NCBI GenBank assembly: GCA_047624165.1
Contig: JBLHPD010000045.1
Span: 1 to 25,873, forward strand
Source of the DNA: Clostridium_AD sp047624165
GTDB taxonomy: Bacteria > Bacillota > Clostridia > Clostridiales > Clostridiaceae
Direction of reading: 5' to 3'
Length of the DNA stretch: 25,873 bases
The notes below the pieces were generated by a model that was not told the DNA's origin, did not search any database, and was given only the letters and a program-made list of their open reading frames with translations. Made by a program: the position numbers and the translations under genes. Below are positions 7,778 to 16,438 of the stretch, in pieces. How positions within the stretch are numbered: position 1 is the stretch's first letter; each line of letters begins with the position of its first letter.

Positions 7778-7843
7778 AACTTTCCTCCTATATATTTTAC
7801 TTGAATATAATTAAATCATTTCCTGCGGAGCTGCATATTAAAG

Positions 7844-7936
7844 ACTTCAGAAGGAGATTTATATTCCCACTGAAGTTTTGTTTTTGCTAAAGTAATTGAC
7901 TCCCACTTATAGAAGTAGGAGACTTTCCTTCTGAAA
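7844..7936. other. structured intergenic element between rodA and mgsA
   Basis: This 93-base stretch contains three overlapping inverted repeats. The outer pair is TTCAGAAGG (7846-7854) with CCTTCTGAA (7927-7935). The left pair is ACTTCAG (7844-7850) with CTGAAGT (7870-7876), followed by TTTGTTTTT on the plus strand. The right pair is a CTCC-ACTT/AAGT-GGAG hairpin at about 7900-7922. It probably contributes to transcription termination after rodA (minus strand), but the minus side lacks a clean T run. The nesting suggests an RNA fold or an intergenic repeat family. Confidence 0.55.
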
Positions 7937-7941
7937 TGTCG

Positions 7942-9057
7942 TTAAAAGTTTATTTTCTTCCTTCTCATGCCTACATTAAGCACTATTCCTAGCGCCATAA
8001 AACTTGTTAAAAGTGAACTTCCACCATAGCTCATAAATGGTAGAGTTATTCCTGTAATAGGCATAAGCCCCATGGTCATCCCAATGTTTTGACCAATTGA
8101 AAACAGTAAATTTGAAATGAATCCCACACATATTACAGTTCCGAAAATGTCCTTAGAATTTTTTGCAATTTTTATTAATCGGCTTATAAGAATACCATAG
8201 AAAAGTATTAATAATAACGCTCCAACAAGTCCCCACTCTTCTCCTAAAACGGCGAAGATAAAATCCGTATGATTTTCCGGAACAGAATTAAATTGAATTC
8301 CTTTCCCAAATCCACGTCCAAGAATCCCACCTGAGCCTAAAGCAAGTTTTGATTGAGCAAGTTGAAATCCATAGCCTATTTCATTTTGATCTGGGCTTAT
8401 GAAAGATGAGAGTCTTCCCTTCCAATAAGGCTGGATAAGTCCTGAATTCCATACACCTACAATTAGCAGTACAATTGAAGTTATTCCGCCAATTATAACT
8501 TTCTGATTAAGGCCTATGCAATAAAATATCCCTAGTACTATAAAAAAGCTAACCATAGTCATACCCATATCAGGCTGAATAACAATTAAAATCATTGGTA
8601 CTGCTGCATAAAATAGTAACTGAAAAAAATTTTTAGGAACATTAATTTTCCCTTCCATTTCATCTAGTTTCTTAGCGATTATTATTATCATGCCAATTTT
8701 AGCAAATTCTGAAGGTTGTATACCCACACCATAAAATCTTATCCAAGAATTTGCGCCATTAGTGACCTTTCCAAAAACATCACCAATTATTAACAATATA
8801 ATTCCTGCCCAATATATTATAACCGCATAATTTTCTACTAACATATAATCAAATACTAAAAGAAAATAAACCGTGATAAGACCTAATATCATAAACGCAA
8901 TTTGCATTTTAACGTAATGACTTCCACTATTCTTATTCGTCGCACTGTAAATATTTATGCATCCAAAAATCACTATACAAATTGCAATTATAATTGCACT
9001 ATAATCCAATTCTCTTAAAAGTTTTTTATTAAGTCTTAAGTTCTGTAAAATTTTCAT
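7942..9057 (-). CDS. rodA: RodA-type SEDS peptidoglycan glycosyltransferase
   Basis: This 371-residue polytopic membrane protein belongs to the SEDS family, which polymerises lipid II into glycan strands together with a class B PBP. About ten hydrophobic segments are visible. Family motifs include NSWIRFYGVGIQPSEFAKIG, IQPDMGMTM, the extracellular loop around SPDQNEIGYGFQLAQSK, and the C-terminal MPITGITLPFMSYGGSS. SpoVE and FtsW share this fold, but the nearby mreBCD, PBP2 and min genes favour the elongation role. The ATG at 9057 follows GGAGGTAGG. A terminator after minE and a palindrome with an internal -10-like sequence precede it, so it probably has its own promoter. Confidence 0.92.
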   Translation of the reverse strand: MKILQNLRLNKKLLRELDYSAIIIAICIVIFGCINIYSATNKNSGSHYVKMQIAFMILGLITVYFLLVFDYMLVENYAVIIYWAGIILLIIGDVFGKVTNGANSWIRFYGVGIQPSEFAKIGMIIIIAKKLDEMEGKINVPKNFFQLLFYAAVPMILIVIQPDMGMTMVSFFIVLGIFYCIGLNQKVIIGGITSIVLLIVGVWNSGLIQPYWKGRLSSFISPDQNEIGYGFQLAQSKLALGSGGILGRGFGKGIQFNSVPENHTDFIFAVLGEEWGLVGALLLILFYGILISRLIKIAKNSKDIFGTVICVGFISNLLFSIGQNIGMTMGLMPITGITLPFMSYGGSSLLTSFMALGIVLNVGMRRKKINF

Positions 9058-9077
9058 GGTTCAACCTACCTCCATCT

Positions 9078-9100
9078 CAAATATGATTATATCATATTTG
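9078..9100 (-). promoter_or_regulatory. perfect inverted repeat at the rodA promoter region
   Basis: CAAATATGAT and ATCATATTTG form a perfect 10-bp inverted repeat with a 3-bp spacer. It lies 21 bases upstream of the rodA start. On the minus strand its centre reads GATATAATC, a good -10 hexamer. No convincing -35 is at proper spacing. It may be an operator overlapping the rodA promoter. Confidence 0.55.
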
Positions 9101-9103
9101 ATG

Positions 9104-9139
9104 AAAAAAGCTATGCATAAGTTATTAACTATACATAGC
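9104..9139 (-). terminator. intrinsic terminator after minE
   Basis: Hairpin arms GCTATGTATA and TATGCATAGC (one mismatch) around a 10-base loop are followed by TTTTTTC on the minus strand. It starts 11 bases after the minE stop and ends the minCDE unit. Confidence 0.85.
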
Positions 9140-9150
9140 CTGCTTTTAAG

Positions 9151-9414
9151 TTATCTTTTGATTTTTCTAATAGGTATACTCGCTATTAGTGCTGGTGATT
9201 TTCCTTCATATTCTTCCTTTGTTGTTAATCTCACTTCAATTGCTCCTGTTTCTACTTCAGCATATTTCGAAATTACCTTTAGTATATCCGCTTTAATCAT
9301 TTCAAGAAAATCAGGTGAAAAATCCGCTCTATCATGTATTAAAATTAGTTTTAATCTATCACTTGCAATATCTTTTGAGAAAACCTTGCTAGAAAATATA
9401 TTTAATAAATTCAT
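9151..9414 (-). CDS. minE: cell division topological specificity factor MinE
   Basis: This 87-residue protein has MinE features. A short amphipathic N-terminus (MNLLNIFSSK) can target the membrane. The anti-MinCD helix region follows (SKDIASDRLKLILIHDRADF), with the conserved R-L-K-L-I-L-I-H-D-R core. The C-terminal topological specificity domain contains GAIEVRL. MinE stimulates the MinD ATPase and confines MinCD inhibition away from midcell. It is the last gene of minC-minD-minE, 12 bases after minD, with a terminator following. Bacillus uses DivIVA/MinJ instead, but many clostridia keep MinE. Confidence 0.95.
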   Translation of the reverse strand: MNLLNIFSSKVFSKDIASDRLKLILIHDRADFSPDFLEMIKADILKVISKYAEVETGAIEVRLTTKEEYEGKSPALIASIPIRKIKR

Positions 9415-9426
9415 TAATGTCCCCCC

Positions 9427-10230
9427 CTATATTCCTTTGAATATTTTTCTTAGAGAAGCAAAAAGTCCCGCCCCGCTTCGCGATCCATCTAGTGAAGCGT
9501 AAGGTACTTCTTCTCCCATTATTCTTCTAGCAATATTTTTAAAAGCTATACCTGCCAGAGACTTTTCATCTAGAACAATTGGCTCCCCTTTATTTGTTGA
9601 AATCGTAACCTTCCTATCATCTGGTACAATTCCTATCAATTTAATTGCCAAACATTCTATAATATCATCAACAGATAACATATCTCCATTTCTTGTCATT
9701 TCATAGTTCATTCTGTTTATTATAACCTCATGTCTATCAATACCTTTAGAATCTAATTTCCCAATTACCCTATCTGCATCGCGAACTGAAGTGAGTTCTG
9801 GATTAACCACTATAATAGCTCTATCAGCCCCCACAATAGCATTTTCAAAGCCTTGCTCTATACCTGCTGGGCAGTCTATAATAACGTAATCAAAGTCTTC
9901 TTTTAACTCATTTACTACGAGTAGCATATCTTTTATATTGATGTCATTTTTGTCTCTTGTTTGAGCTGTTGGCAATAAATACAAATTATTAAACCTTTTA
10001 TCTTTTATCAATGCTTGCTTTAATCTGCATCTTTTCTCAATAACATCTACTAATGTAAATACCACTCTATTCTCAAGTCCCATTAAAACATCCAGGTTCC
10101 TAAGCCCTGTATCTCCATCAATAACTACTACTTTTTTATCCATAGATGCAATAGCTGTTCCTATATTAGCTGTGGTAGTTGTTTTACCCACGCCACCTTT
10201 TCCCGAAGTTATAACTAAAGATTCTCCCAT
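9427..10230 (-). CDS. minD: septum site-determining ATPase MinD
   Basis: This 267-residue ParA/MinD-type ATPase recruits MinC and MinE to the membrane. The deviant Walker A motif is SGKGGVGKTT (residues 9-18, K11 and K16). Switch regions follow in VVVIDGDTGLRNLD and YVIIDCPAG. The C-terminus ends with an amphipathic membrane-targeting helix (GAGLFASLRKIFKGI). The ATG at 10230 is eight bases from GGAGG; the upstream in-frame ATGs at 10236 and 10245 overlap or precede that site. The start region abuts the minC stop, so translation is probably coupled. Confidence 0.97.
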   Translation of the reverse strand: MGESLVITSGKGGVGKTTTTANIGTAIASMDKKVVVIDGDTGLRNLDVLMGLENRVVFTLVDVIEKRCRLKQALIKDKRFNNLYLLPTAQTRDKNDINIKDMLLVVNELKEDFDYVIIDCPAGIEQGFENAIVGADRAIIVVNPELTSVRDADRVIGKLDSKGIDRHEVIINRMNYEMTRNGDMLSVDDIIECLAIKLIGIVPDDRKVTISTNKGEPIVLDEKSLAGIAFKNIARRIMGEEVPYASLDGSRSGAGLFASLRKIFKGI

Positions 10231-10244
10231 GTGCATTACCTCCA

Positions 10245-10877
10245 TTAAATATATTTATTCACTAAATACGGTTCTACAATAATAGTGCCATTTTTAATTT
10301 TTGCTACCTCAGGATATTGTGGCTTACCAGCGTCTTCAGGGGACCTTGTGACAATATTCCCGATCTGGAGTATTTGAGGTTCCAGCTTAAATGCCGCAAT
10401 TATAGCTTTCTCATTGCCATTAGTACCTGCATGAACAAGTCCTCTTAAAGTACCAAGCACAATTATGTTTCCTGCAGCATATATCTCTGCTCCTGGATTT
10501 ACATCCCCAACTATAACTATATTACCAGGATAATTTATGCTTTGTCCACTTCTTATAGTTTTTCGAAGAAACTTAGTTTTACCCTCATATATGCCAGTAA
10601 ACACCTTAGCTACGGAGTCCTCTTGATCTTGAAAAATACAATCACTAATTAAAAACTCATCAAACAATATATCCTTTAATTTTCTACTTTCCCGCTCATT
10701 TATATATTTAAGTTCAGTAGTAATTTTAAGTGTGCTACCTTTGTAAAATTTTCTCCCCTGCGAAAGCTTATCAACTAAAGACTCTAACATATCATCAAAA
10801 TCACTGAAATGATTCATATTTATAACTACATTTAATCCTTCTTTATTTCCCTTAAGTACTATTTTATCTGTAACCAT
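10245..10877 (-). CDS. minC: septum site-determining protein MinC
   Basis: This 210-residue protein is the FtsZ inhibitor MinC. The N-terminal domain (about residues 1-100) is alpha/beta. The C-terminal right-handed beta-helix begins near residue 105 with TIRSGQSINYPGNIVIVGDVNPGAEIYAAGNIIVLGTLRGLVHAGTNG and continues into IIAAFKLEPQILQIGNI, a highly diagnostic stretch that binds MinD. The length is normal. The ATG at 10877 follows AGGAGGT. It is the first gene of minCDE; the upstream 250 bases hold the PBP2 terminator and AT-rich sequence without a promoter I can assign confidently. Confidence 0.96.
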   Translation of the reverse strand: MVTDKIVLKGNKEGLNVVINMNHFSDFDDMLESLVDKLSQGRKFYKGSTLKITTELKYINERESRKLKDILFDEFLISDCIFQDQEDSVAKVFTGIYEGKTKFLRKTIRSGQSINYPGNIVIVGDVNPGAEIYAAGNIIVLGTLRGLVHAGTNGNEKAIIAAFKLEPQILQIGNIVTRSPEDAGKPQYPEVAKIKNGTIIVEPYLVNKYI

Positions 10878-11061
10878 AATTTCTACCTCCTAGCTCTCCT
10901 CTGGGGTGTATTTATTTGTTTATGACTATGCTACTATTTCAACATATTATCAGTAAATTCCTGCTTAATTTCAATATAAATATATTTTTTTCTATTTTTT
11001 CTCCATACTTTCACTATTATTAACGAAAATCCACATAATTCTCTTTAAATCACATGAACAT

Positions 11062-11102
11062 AAATAACAATAAAATAAACTCTAACAAATAAATTGCTAG
11101 AG
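11062..11102 (-). terminator. terminator after the class B PBP
   Basis: Arms CTCTAGCAA and TTGTTAGAG (one G-T pair) around a five-base loop are followed by TTTATTTTATTGTTATTT on the minus strand. It lies 32 bases past the PBP stop and would end the DUF4321-to-PBP2 transcript. Confidence 0.75.
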
Positions 11103-11134
11103 CTTATATAAAACTTCCATTATTTGTGGATAAA

Positions 11135-14017
11135 TTAATCGTGACCATTTCCAGTTATAGTAGTATTTAAATCTATATTACTAGTTTTCTCATCTGGATT
11201 AACCATAAATTTATATTTAGGATCTTTTTTAAGTATTTCAGCTTTAAAATATTGCTCGTAAATTGCTTTTGCAACCGGTGCAACCCAGCCACCATGCCCT
11301 CCATCAAAACCCACTGCGCAAACAGCTATTTCGGGTTTATCGAAGGGAGCAAATCCTATATAATATCCATAAGATGTCCTTCCGAGTGCCGATTGAGTAA
11401 GATCATTAAAAGTAGCTGAACCTGTTTTTCCTCCATTTGAAATAGGAAAATCTTTGAAAACATTATATGCCGTACCATTACGAGCACTAGTAACTTCCCA
11501 CATACCTTCTTTAATTATATCAATTGTATTAGCGCTTACATTAGTTTTTTCTAAAACTACAGGCTTAATTTCCTTAATTACTTTTCCATCTGGGTCTAAA
11601 AACTTATCAACCAAATGCAATTCATATCTATTTCCGCCATTCACCATAGTAGACACATAATTGGCTAACTGTAGTGGTGTAAAAGCATCAAATCCTTGCC
11701 CTATGGCTGCATAGTATGCATTAGCAGCAGAATTAATTTCAGTATTAGTATCACTTATTTCCGAATATATAGTGTCAGCCATAGCTCTGATGTTTGTATC
11801 TGTATAATTATTATTTTTTAATAATGAAGAAGATTCAATGAGCTTCTTTAGGGCAATTTGCATATTTTTTATAATTGTATCATATGAATCTTTCTTATCT
11901 TTTTTAAGTTCTGTCTTAAGTAAATCAAGAAACACAACTTTGCTTTCATTTAATTTTTTAATTTCATCTATTTGTTTATCTGTTCCAATTTCCTTTTGTG
12001 AAACAAGATCAAGTGGTTTTTTTTCATTTTGCAATTTATCAACCAGATTACTTCTATGAATACTTGCTAATATTTCTTTACTAGATTGATAATTATATAC
12101 CTGACCAAAGTTTTCAGGTATCTCTATGCCCGTTGCCGGTTTTTTATTACTATTAGCCTCTATGCCAAGACCGAATTTCCATGCATATTTTGCTAGTAAG
12201 TCTAAACCCGTTTTATTTTCACCTGCATTTGCATAAAGCTTATCAGCTACATCATAAAAGTAATAATTACAAGATTCTCTCATTGCCGTTTGAATATCTA
12301 CGATTCCATGGCCATAACCAAGCTCATTATACCTCCAACATGCAGCAGTAAGAGTTGGATACCTCGAATTGTATGGCCCATTATCATTCACCGTACTAGT
12401 CCTTGTTATAACGCCTTCTTCTAGCCCTGCAATAGCTGTCATTGGCTTAAATGTAGAACCAGGTGGTATTAGAGATTTAGTCGCATAATTGAAAGTTGGT
12501 TTTGGAAAAATATCATTATTATCCCTTCTTATTGTAGTATTGCCTACTATACTTTTGTCTAGTGGAAACATATAATCAAGTATTATTTGCTCTCTTTCTT
12601 CTACTGATTTTGACATATCATTATCAGTTAGCACACCTTGAATATTGACAAGCCCTCTTCTTCTAATATAATCAAGTCCCATTTTCTCTGTGACTGGGCC
12701 CAAATATTCATTATACTTTTCAGTAGTTAGCCCACCAGATGCTGCAAATAAATTAGGGTCATACCCGGGTCTACTTGCAAGTGCCAATACCTTACCCGTG
12801 TTAACATCGAGTACCACCACTGCACCTCTTGTTGCATTTGTTGTATTTACACTTTGAAGTGGATTATTCCCTTCCTTTTGTAAATTGACGAGCACAGCAT
12901 CTAAAGACTTTTCTGCTGCATATTGTATATTTTTATCTATATTAAGCTTTATTGTTTGTCCAGGATAAGTTTCAATCTCACCTAGCGTATTAACTTTACG
13001 TCCTTGCTTATTAACTGCAATACTTTCTTGCCCTTTAGTTCCCCTTAAAACGTCTTCATAAACTGCCTCGATCCCTGAAGTACCTATGTAATCTGTACTT
13101 ATATCATAGCCTTGTTCCTCATACTTATCTGTGTCCCAAGGATTAATTTTAGAAATATACCCAAGGAAAGCTGACCCTAGATCCTTATTAGGATAGACTC
13201 TAATTGGCTGAGTTGTAACACTAATGCCTGGAATTTCAGGCTGTATTTGCTCAAAAACACCTGCAGCGTCAGGAGTTAAATTATCAGCGATAGTTACAGG
13301 CTTATACCCAGAATAACTCTGAATATATAAAGCATCCTTAACTAACATATACCGTCTCAATTCTTCTTTACTTTTAGCATCCTTAATTTCATCCATTCCA
13401 TATTTCTTTATTAGTCTATTAAATACTTCTTCCGGAGTAATCTTTAAAAGTCCTTCATCAACTTTTTTAAGCTCCCCTGCACTTAAATCCTCTCTCCTTT
13501 TACCCTTATAAAGACTACTAATAACTATATCGTCAAAGCCTCTATCTTTCATAAATCTAAGCGCTATCCATTCTTGCGTTGCTTTATCTTGAGTTTTAAA
13601 ATCAAAGCTATACTCTACACGTTTTTTATCCACACCAGTCTTTACTTTAATTAAAAAATCATCAACCTGAATATTTTGTATACCATTCTTATCTTTGTTT
13701 TTGTCAAGAATTTTAAATACCTTGTCCATAGTGAGAAAGAATTTATCTTCACTTTCATCGGTTTTAGTAAATGTTAAAATATAACTTTGTTTACTTTCCG
13801 CTAGCTTTATACCGTTTCTATCAATTATGTCACCTCTTGGAGCTACTGTTGATAGTATCTTATGGTTTTGTTGATTTGCAGTTTCCCTATATAACTCGCC
13901 ATTAACTACCTGTATATTTATTAATCTCCAAATAATAGCAGTAAAAATTACAAGCATAATTATAACCAAATTATTAAATCTAGAAAACTCGGTTTCTTTT
14001 TTATTTTTCTTACTCAC
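11135..14017 (-). CDS. mrdA: class B penicillin-binding protein 2, extended form
   Basis: This 960-residue transpeptidase crosslinks peptidoglycan as the partner of RodA. One N-terminal transmembrane helix spans about residues 16-37, followed by the PBP dimerisation domain (APRGDIIDRNG onward). The transpeptidase has the catalytic triad motifs STFK (S521-K524), SCN (S582-N584) and KTG (K864-G866). Class B PBPs are usually 600-750 residues. Extra length lies before the catalytic Ser, in the pedestal region (about 90-260) and near 430-505. More lies in a Lys/Glu-rich helical insertion at about 645-765 between SxN and KTG. The GTG start at 14017 has only a weak ribosome binding site (AAAAGG). 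It follows mreD in the mre operon. Confidence 0.93.
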   Translation of the reverse strand: MSKKNKKETEFSRFNNLVIIMLVIFTAIIWRLINIQVVNGELYRETANQQNHKILSTVAPRGDIIDRNGIKLAESKQSYILTFTKTDESEDKFFLTMDKVFKILDKNKDKNGIQNIQVDDFLIKVKTGVDKKRVEYSFDFKTQDKATQEWIALRFMKDRGFDDIVISSLYKGKRREDLSAGELKKVDEGLLKITPEEVFNRLIKKYGMDEIKDAKSKEELRRYMLVKDALYIQSYSGYKPVTIADNLTPDAAGVFEQIQPEIPGISVTTQPIRVYPNKDLGSAFLGYISKINPWDTDKYEEQGYDISTDYIGTSGIEAVYEDVLRGTKGQESIAVNKQGRKVNTLGEIETYPGQTIKLNIDKNIQYAAEKSLDAVLVNLQKEGNNPLQSVNTTNATRGAVVVLDVNTGKVLALASRPGYDPNLFAASGGLTTEKYNEYLGPVTEKMGLDYIRRRGLVNIQGVLTDNDMSKSVEEREQIILDYMFPLDKSIVGNTTIRRDNNDIFPKPTFNYATKSLIPPGSTFKPMTAIAGLEEGVITRTSTVNDNGPYNSRYPTLTAACWRYNELGYGHGIVDIQTAMRESCNYYFYDVADKLYANAGENKTGLDLLAKYAWKFGLGIEANSNKKPATGIEIPENFGQVYNYQSSKEILASIHRSNLVDKLQNEKKPLDLVSQKEIGTDKQIDEIKKLNESKVVFLDLLKTELKKDKKDSYDTIIKNMQIALKKLIESSSLLKNNNYTDTNIRAMADTIYSEISDTNTEINSAANAYYAAIGQGFDAFTPLQLANYVSTMVNGGNRYELHLVDKFLDPDGKVIKEIKPVVLEKTNVSANTIDIIKEGMWEVTSARNGTAYNVFKDFPISNGGKTGSATFNDLTQSALGRTSYGYYIGFAPFDKPEIAVCAVGFDGGHGGWVAPVAKAIYEQYFKAEILKKDPKYKFMVNPDEKTSNIDLNTTITGNGHD

Positions 14018-14054
14018 TATTTCACCAACCTTTTAAAAATAAACTGAAATGTAT

Positions 14055-14546
14055 TTAAAATTTCCACTCTTTCATCATATATTGTTTTTGAGAAAGTTTA
14101 TATGTAAATTTATACATAAAAATAGAAACTATTAAATTGTATATTCCATGATATAATATTGTCTCCATATGTGTATATTGTTTTATCAAAAACAATATAC
14201 AAAATACTATTATCCCTTTTACTAAACTTAAGACAAAAGATGCTACTATTGGTAGAAACGACTTTTCAATAAATATACTTTTACCTATCATGGCAGCTGC
14301 AACACACATAAGCATATTACTGAGCATATTAATTCCAAAAGCGTTCAAAAAATACACATCCTGCAGTGCACCTGTAAAAACCCCAATTATAACTGCCTCT
14401 TTGGGAGCACTAACAATAGAATAACAAAGTGCAAATGTAAATATCAGACTTGGATATGCTCCATTTATCTTAAGGAGTGGCATCAAAGTATTATCTAATA
14501 TTAGAAATAGAATACATAAAAATACAACCGTTAATATTCTTTTCAT
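14055..14546 (-). CDS. mreD: rod shape-determining protein MreD
   Basis: This 163-residue, strongly hydrophobic protein has about five to six transmembrane segments and matches MreD. MreD links MreC and the MreB cytoskeleton to wall synthesis enzymes. The beginning MKRILTVVFLCILFLILDNTLMPLL and the motif GALQDVYFLNAFGINML are typical. Similarity within the family is low, so the call depends partly on position directly after mreC and before the class B PBP. Eight to ten bases separate it from mreC. Confidence 0.92.
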   Translation of the reverse strand: MKRILTVVFLCILFLILDNTLMPLLKINGAYPSLIFTFALCYSIVSAPKEAVIIGVFTGALQDVYFLNAFGINMLSNMLMCVAAAMIGKSIFIEKSFLPIVASFVLSLVKGIIVFCILFLIKQYTHMETILYHGIYNLIVSIFMYKFTYKLSQKQYMMKEWKF

Positions 14547-14556
14547 AATTCAACTC

Positions 14557-15408
14557 CTAATATTTTATTTCTCCACTAGAATCTTTTGGTGGTACCACAA
14601 TAAAAACTTCTTCAATTTTTGAAAAGTCAACATATGGCTCTATTATTGCAGTTTTCATTACTTCGCCTTTATCTTCATGAACACTTAGCACACTTCCTAT
14701 TCTAATTCCGGCTGGATATATTCTACCAAGGCCTGATGTTAATATTACATCACCTTTTTTTATAGCCGAATCTAAAGAAAGTCGTTGCACCTGTGCAAGT
14801 AATTTATTATTTTCATCTTTATATCCTTTAACAATACCATTATTCTCTTCTGTTTCCTGAACACGAGCAGCAACTGCAATATTTTCATTTGATAAACATT
14901 GCACTATAGACCAATTACTACCTACAGAGGTCACCTGACCTACGAGACCCTCTCCAGTTATAGCTACCATTCTTTTTTTTATACCTTTATTTTCTCCCCT
15001 ATTTATATAAAAGCCATCTGAAAAACTAAGCCCACTTAATCCAATTATATTTGCACCAATATAATTGTACTCATCTCTTTGTTTTGTAAACTTGAGCACG
15101 CCTCTTAATCTTTCATTTTCTTTTATTGCAGTAGAATATTCTAAGGCATTGGTTTTTAACTCACTATTAGTTTTTCGAAGTTCTTCATTCTCCTTCTTGA
15201 CATCTGAGAAGTTTGTTATAAATTTAAAAGAATTTTTTATTTTATGAAACCCACTATAAAATATACTCTGGACAGAATTTATAGTTACCCCTACACCATT
15301 TTCCACGAAAGATATTTTTTCTCTATTATAGCTATATCCTATTAAAGATAAAAATGTAACTGACAGTATTATAATAACTACTGCCAGTTTATTCTTTATA
15401 AATCTCAT
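14557..15408 (-). CDS. mreC: rod shape-determining protein MreC
   Basis: This 283-residue bitopic protein scaffolds the elongation complex outside the membrane. It has an N-terminal transmembrane helix (residues 7-25), a coiled coil at about 65-105 (KKENEELRKTNSELKTNALEY), and two beta-barrel-like subdomains. Conserved segments include GLVGQVTSVGSNWSIVQCL and GDVILTSGLGRIYPAGIRIG. The ATG at 15408 lies behind GAAGATAG, which includes the mreB stop codon, so the two genes are nearly contiguous and probably translationally coupled. Confidence 0.95.
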   Translation of the reverse strand: MRFIKNKLAVVIIILSVTFLSLIGYSYNREKISFVENGVGVTINSVQSIFYSGFHKIKNSFKFITNFSDVKKENEELRKTNSELKTNALEYSTAIKENERLRGVLKFTKQRDEYNYIGANIIGLSGLSFSDGFYINRGENKGIKKRMVAITGEGLVGQVTSVGSNWSIVQCLSNENIAVAARVQETEENNGIVKGYKDENNKLLAQVQRLSLDSAIKKGDVILTSGLGRIYPAGIRIGSVLSVHEDKGEVMKTAIIEPYVDFSKIEEVFIVVPPKDSSGEIKY

Positions 15409-15410
15409 AT

Positions 15411-16418
15411 CTATCTTCTTTTACTCATAACGTCTATATTCACAAGAGCTTTCCCTGCTCCGATTGCAACACAATCAAGTGGGTTTTCTGCTATGTGCAC
15501 AGGCATATGAGTTTCGCGGTTTATAAGTATATCTATTCCTTTGAGTAGCGCGCCGCCTCCAGTTAACATAATTCCTTTTTCCATTATATCAGATGCAAGC
15601 TCTGGTGGGGTTTTCTCTAGAGTTGTTATTATTGCCTCAATTATTGCTTGAACAGGTTCACTGAGTGCTTCTCTTACTTCCTTTTGCGTTACCTCTATAA
15701 CTTTTGGAAGCCCCGTAATTAAATCTCTTCCTGTTATTGGCATGCTCATTTCATCATCTTCTAATACAAATACTGATCCAAGCTCCATTTTAATGTTTTC
15801 AGCAGTACGTTCTCCTATCATAAGACTGTACTGTTTCTTAATAAATGCTATTATTGATTGATCTAGCTTATCGCCTGCAACCCTTAGAGATTTGCTTGTT
15901 ACAATTCCACCGAGTGAAATTATTGCCACCTCTGTAGTCCCGCCTCCAATATCCACTACCATACTTCCGGTTGGTTCATTTACAGGAAGTCCAGCACCAA
16001 TAGCTGCTGCCATTGGTTCTTCCATTAAATATGCTTCTCTTGCACCCGCTCTTTTAGTTGCTTCCTCTATTGCCCTCTTTTCAACCTCAGTTACGCCTGA
16101 TGGAAAGCCAACTACGATTCTTGGGCTTGTAAATCCTTTTGAAGTAACTTTATTTATAAAATGCCTAAGCATTTTTTCAGTAATATTAAAATCTGCAATT
16201 ACACCATCCTGCATAGGACGAATTGCAACAATGTTACCTGGAGTTCTACCTATCATTTGCTTTGCTTCTTCACCAACGGCTAGTACCTTACTAGTATTTA
16301 TATTTATAGCTACAACAGAAGGTTCTCTTAGTACAATTCCTTTCCCCTTCAAATAAATCAACGTATTTGCTGTTCCTAAATCTATTCCCATATCACGAGA
16401 CGTTCCAAATATTCCCAT
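15411..16418 (-). CDS. mreB: rod shape-determining protein MreB (bacterial actin)
   Basis: This 335-residue actin-like ATPase forms membrane-bound filaments that guide lateral wall synthesis. The nucleotide-binding motifs are clear: phosphate 1 MGIDLGTANTLIYLKGKG, phosphate 2 MVVDIGGGTTEVAIISLGG, and adenosine motif IMLTGGGALLKGID. GIVLREPSVVAI and EEPMAAAIGAGLPV are further family hallmarks. A second MreB-like protein (Mbl) is not in this window. The ATG at 16418 follows AAAGGAG. Its location between radC and mreC is the standard Firmicutes order. Confidence 0.98.
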   Translation of the reverse strand: MGIFGTSRDMGIDLGTANTLIYLKGKGIVLREPSVVAININTSKVLAVGEEAKQMIGRTPGNIVAIRPMQDGVIADFNITEKMLRHFINKVTSKGFTSPRIVVGFPSGVTEVEKRAIEEATKRAGAREAYLMEEPMAAAIGAGLPVNEPTGSMVVDIGGGTTEVAIISLGGIVTSKSLRVAGDKLDQSIIAFIKKQYSLMIGERTAENIKMELGSVFVLEDDEMSMPITGRDLITGLPKVIEVTQKEVREALSEPVQAIIEAIITTLEKTPPELASDIMEKGIMLTGGGALLKGIDILINRETHMPVHIAENPLDCVAIGAGKALVNIDVMSKRR

Positions 16419-16438
16419 TATAATTTCTCCTTTCGTAT

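Noticed and set aside
15892..16356. 154-codon plus-strand frame opposite mreB
   Set aside because: It is a shadow of the highly conserved mreB sequence. Its Pro/Ser/Ile-rich product resembles no protein I know and it has no ribosome binding site.
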